A stretch of DNA of 7,312 nt from Actinomycetes bacterium (GTDB taxonomy: Bacteria; Actinomycetota; Actinomycetes; Propionibacteriales; Propionibacteriaceae), in the NCBI GenBank assembly GCA_023387135.1, contig JAEWIK010000355.1, positions 1 to 7,312 of the forward strand, in the 5' to 3' direction. Under the pieces are notes generated by a model, which was not told the DNA's origin, made no database searches, and saw only the letters and a program-made list of their open reading frames with translations. Both the position numbers and the translations under genes were made by a program. Shown one piece after another: positions 6,100 to 7,312 of this stretch; position 1 is the stretch's first letter; each line of letters opens with the position of its first letter.

Positions 6100-6938
6100 C
6101 CCTTCACCGCCCCCGACGTGAGGCCCTGGATGAAGTGCCGCTGGAAGACGAGGAACACGATGATGACAGGCACTATCGCGATCGCCGACGCGGCGAAGAC
6201 GAGCCCCCACTGGACGGCGTTGTTGCCCGACCCCGCGAACAGCCTGATGGCGATCGGCAGCGTCTTCAGTTCGGGGGTGTTGATGATGGTGAGCGCCCAC
6301 GCGAACTCGTCCCACGCCGCGAAGAAGGTGAAGATCGTCGCCGTCGCCAGCCCCGGCCTCGCCAACGGGAGGGCGAGCCTCCAGTAGCGCGTCCACGAGT
6401 TGGCGCCGTCCACCTGCATGGCCTCGTCCAGCTCACCGGGGATGGATTCGAAGAAGCCACGCAAGAGGAACGTGTTGATCGCCAGCGAGCCTGCCACGTA
6501 GAAGATGATCAGGCCCAGGTGGTTGTCGAGCAGCCCCAGGTACTTGGTCAGGATGAACTGCGGGATCAGCAGCATCACGGCGGGAATCATGAGACCCACC
6601 AGCAGGATGCGGAAGAGCAGTTCCCGTCCGGCGAACCTGAACCTCGCGAACGAGTAGGCCATCATCGAGCTCAGCAGCAGCGAGACGAGCGTCGAGACGC
6701 TCGCCACGTAGAGCGAGTTGAAGAAGTACCTCGGCACGTCCTGCGTGGTCAGCGCCTTGGAGTAGTTGGCGAGCGTCGGCGGGTCGGGGATGAGCTGCGG
6801 CGGCATCGTCAGCACGTAGCTCTGCTCGGTGAACGAGATCGAGAGCAGGTAGAGGAACGGTGCCACCATGACGGCGGCGCCGGCCAGCAGGACGAGCAGC
6901 CGCACCGCGGTGAGCGGCCAGGGCAGGCGGCGGGTCAT
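6096..6938 (-). CDS. CUT1 sugar ABC transporter permease, MalG type
   Basis: This is a 280-residue inner-membrane permease with about six hydrophobic segments (roughly 12-34, 74-95, 108-130, 141-162, 198-218, 244-265). The periplasmic loop after the first helix contains the P-P-Q-L-I-P-D-P-P-T-L-x-N-Y segment (46-59) typical of MalG-like subunits. The cytoplasmic EAA loop, which docks on the ATPase, reads E-A-M-Q-V-D-G-A (172-179) with L-P at 190-191. It would pair with the other permease subunit to import an oligosaccharide delivered by a binding protein. Its ATG overlaps the stop of that subunit as ATGA. A G-rich run (6947-6952) eight bases upstream may act as a weak ribosome binding site. 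The following GH66 and GH13 genes suggest the cargo is an alpha-1,6-linked glucan. No ATPase gene is visible, so a shared MsiK-type ATPase is probable. Confidence 0.92.
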   Translation of the reverse strand: MTRRLPWPLTAVRLLVLLAGAAVMVAPFLYLLSISFTEQSYVLTMPPQLIPDPPTLANYSKALTTQDVPRYFFNSLYVASVSTLVSLLLSSMMAYSFARFRFAGRELLFRILLVGLMIPAVMLLIPQFILTKYLGLLDNHLGLIIFYVAGSLAINTFLLRGFFESIPGELDEAMQVDGANSWTRYWRLALPLARPGLATATIFTFFAAWDEFAWALTIINTPELKTLPIAIRLFAGSGNNAVQWGLVFAASAIAIVPVIIVFLVFQRHFIQGLTSGAVKG

Positions 6939-7312
6939 TCGGCGTACCCCCCGTCGGCGCTGCGGAAGAGCCGCAACTGGACGAGCGACAGCGCGAGCAC
7001 CAGGAGCGTGAGCAGCACGGCGATGGCGGAGCCGTAGCCGAAGTCGAGATTGCCGAAGGCCTGTGTGTACATGTAGGTGAGCAGCACCTCGGTCCGTCCG
7101 GCGGGGCCGCCGCCTGTCATGAGGTAGACCGAGATGAAGACGTTGAACCCGCCGATGACGAGCATGATCGTCACGAAACCGAGGGCAGCCCTGATGGCGG
7201 GCAGCGTGACGGCGCGGAACCGCTGCCAGGGGCCGGCGCCGTCGATGGTCGCCGCCTCCATGAGCGACTGGGGGACGCCTTGCAGGGCGGCGAGGAAGAT
7301 CATCATCGACCA
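6935..7312 (-). CDS. CUT1 sugar ABC transporter permease, MalF/UgpA type (5' end outside window)
   Basis: Only the last 125 residues are present, and the frame stays open to the right edge of the window. The visible part begins just before the EAA loop with W-S-M-M-I-F-L-A-A-L-Q-G-V-P. The EAA loop itself reads E-A-A-T-I-D-G-A (19-26 of the visible part) with L-P at 37-38. Two hydrophobic segments follow (about 44-65 and 95-113), separated by M-T-G-G-G-P-A-G-R-T-E (65-75), a hallmark of MalF/UgpA-like sugar permeases. It partners with the downstream MalG-type subunit. A full-length protein of this family is about 290-320 residues, so roughly 500 bases lie beyond the window, probably preceded by the substrate-binding protein gene. 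Confidence 0.92.
   Translation of the reverse strand, partial: WSMMIFLAALQGVPQSLMEAATIDGAGPWQRFRAVTLPAIRAALGFVTIMLVIGGFNVFISVYLMTGGGPAGRTEVLLTYMYTQAFGNLDFGYGSAIAVLLTLLVLALSLVQLRLFRSADGGYAE

Noticed and set aside
2618..6387. Very long plus-strand open frames (up to 665 codons) opposite the GH13, GH66 and permease genes
   Set aside because: They lie antisense to well-supported genes and their translations are low-complexity Arg/Gly/Val/His-rich with no recognisable domain. This is the usual effect of high GC content.
6100..6396. Upstream extension of the GH66 reading frame into the permease gene
   Set aside because: The region codes for the conserved EAA loop and last helices of the permease in another frame. 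The extension has no family similarity, and the ATG at 6099 is coupled to the permease stop.
1..7312. CRISPR arrays, tRNA or rRNA genes and insertion sequences
   Set aside because: I saw no regularly spaced repeats, no tRNA-like cloverleaf or conserved rRNA sequence, and no transposase frame. Genes occupy almost all of the window and no gene-free gap exceeds about 103 bases.

Overview
This window is chromosomal DNA from a high-GC bacterium, most likely an actinobacterium. The evidence is a strong G/C bias at third codon positions, two genes that appear to be leaderless (a -10 box sits 6-8 nt before the start codon and there is no Shine-Dalgarno), a PF07332-type 'phage holin' membrane protein of the kind common in actinobacteria, and a CUT1 sugar importer whose visible part carries no ATPase of its own. 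I cannot name the genus from sequence alone.

Layout, left to right. Bases 1-103 are a short intergenic stretch with a strong GC hairpin and a 10-bp direct repeat at a 22-bp period. On the + strand follow a class I methyltransferase-like protein with a degenerate SAM-binding motif (104-862) and a small PF07332-type membrane protein (932-1405). These converge on a minus-strand MFS transporter (1477-2724), with an imperfect GC hairpin in the 71-bp gap between them. The MFS gene has its own apparent leaderless promoter in the 67-bp gap behind the next minus-strand operon.

The right-hand 4.5 kb is one minus-strand operon, read from the right edge leftwards: a MalF-type permease (truncated by the window edge), a MalG-type permease, a family 66 glycoside hydrolase (dextranase/cycloisomaltooligosaccharide glucanotransferase family) and a GH13 oligo-1,6-glucosidase. 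All three internal junctions are ATGA overlaps, so the four genes are probably translationally coupled. Neither hydrolase has a signal peptide.

Taken together, the operon looks like a system for importing alpha-1,6-glucans (isomaltooligosaccharides, short dextrans or cyclic isomaltooligosaccharides). The CUT1 permeases bring the sugar in, the cytoplasmic GH66 enzyme cleaves or opens internal alpha-1,6 linkages, and the GH13 enzyme trims the products to glucose. The substrate-binding protein, and probably the regulator, should lie beyond the right edge. A cytoplasmic GH66 coupled to an importer is the most interesting feature, because the characterised members of that family are mostly secreted.
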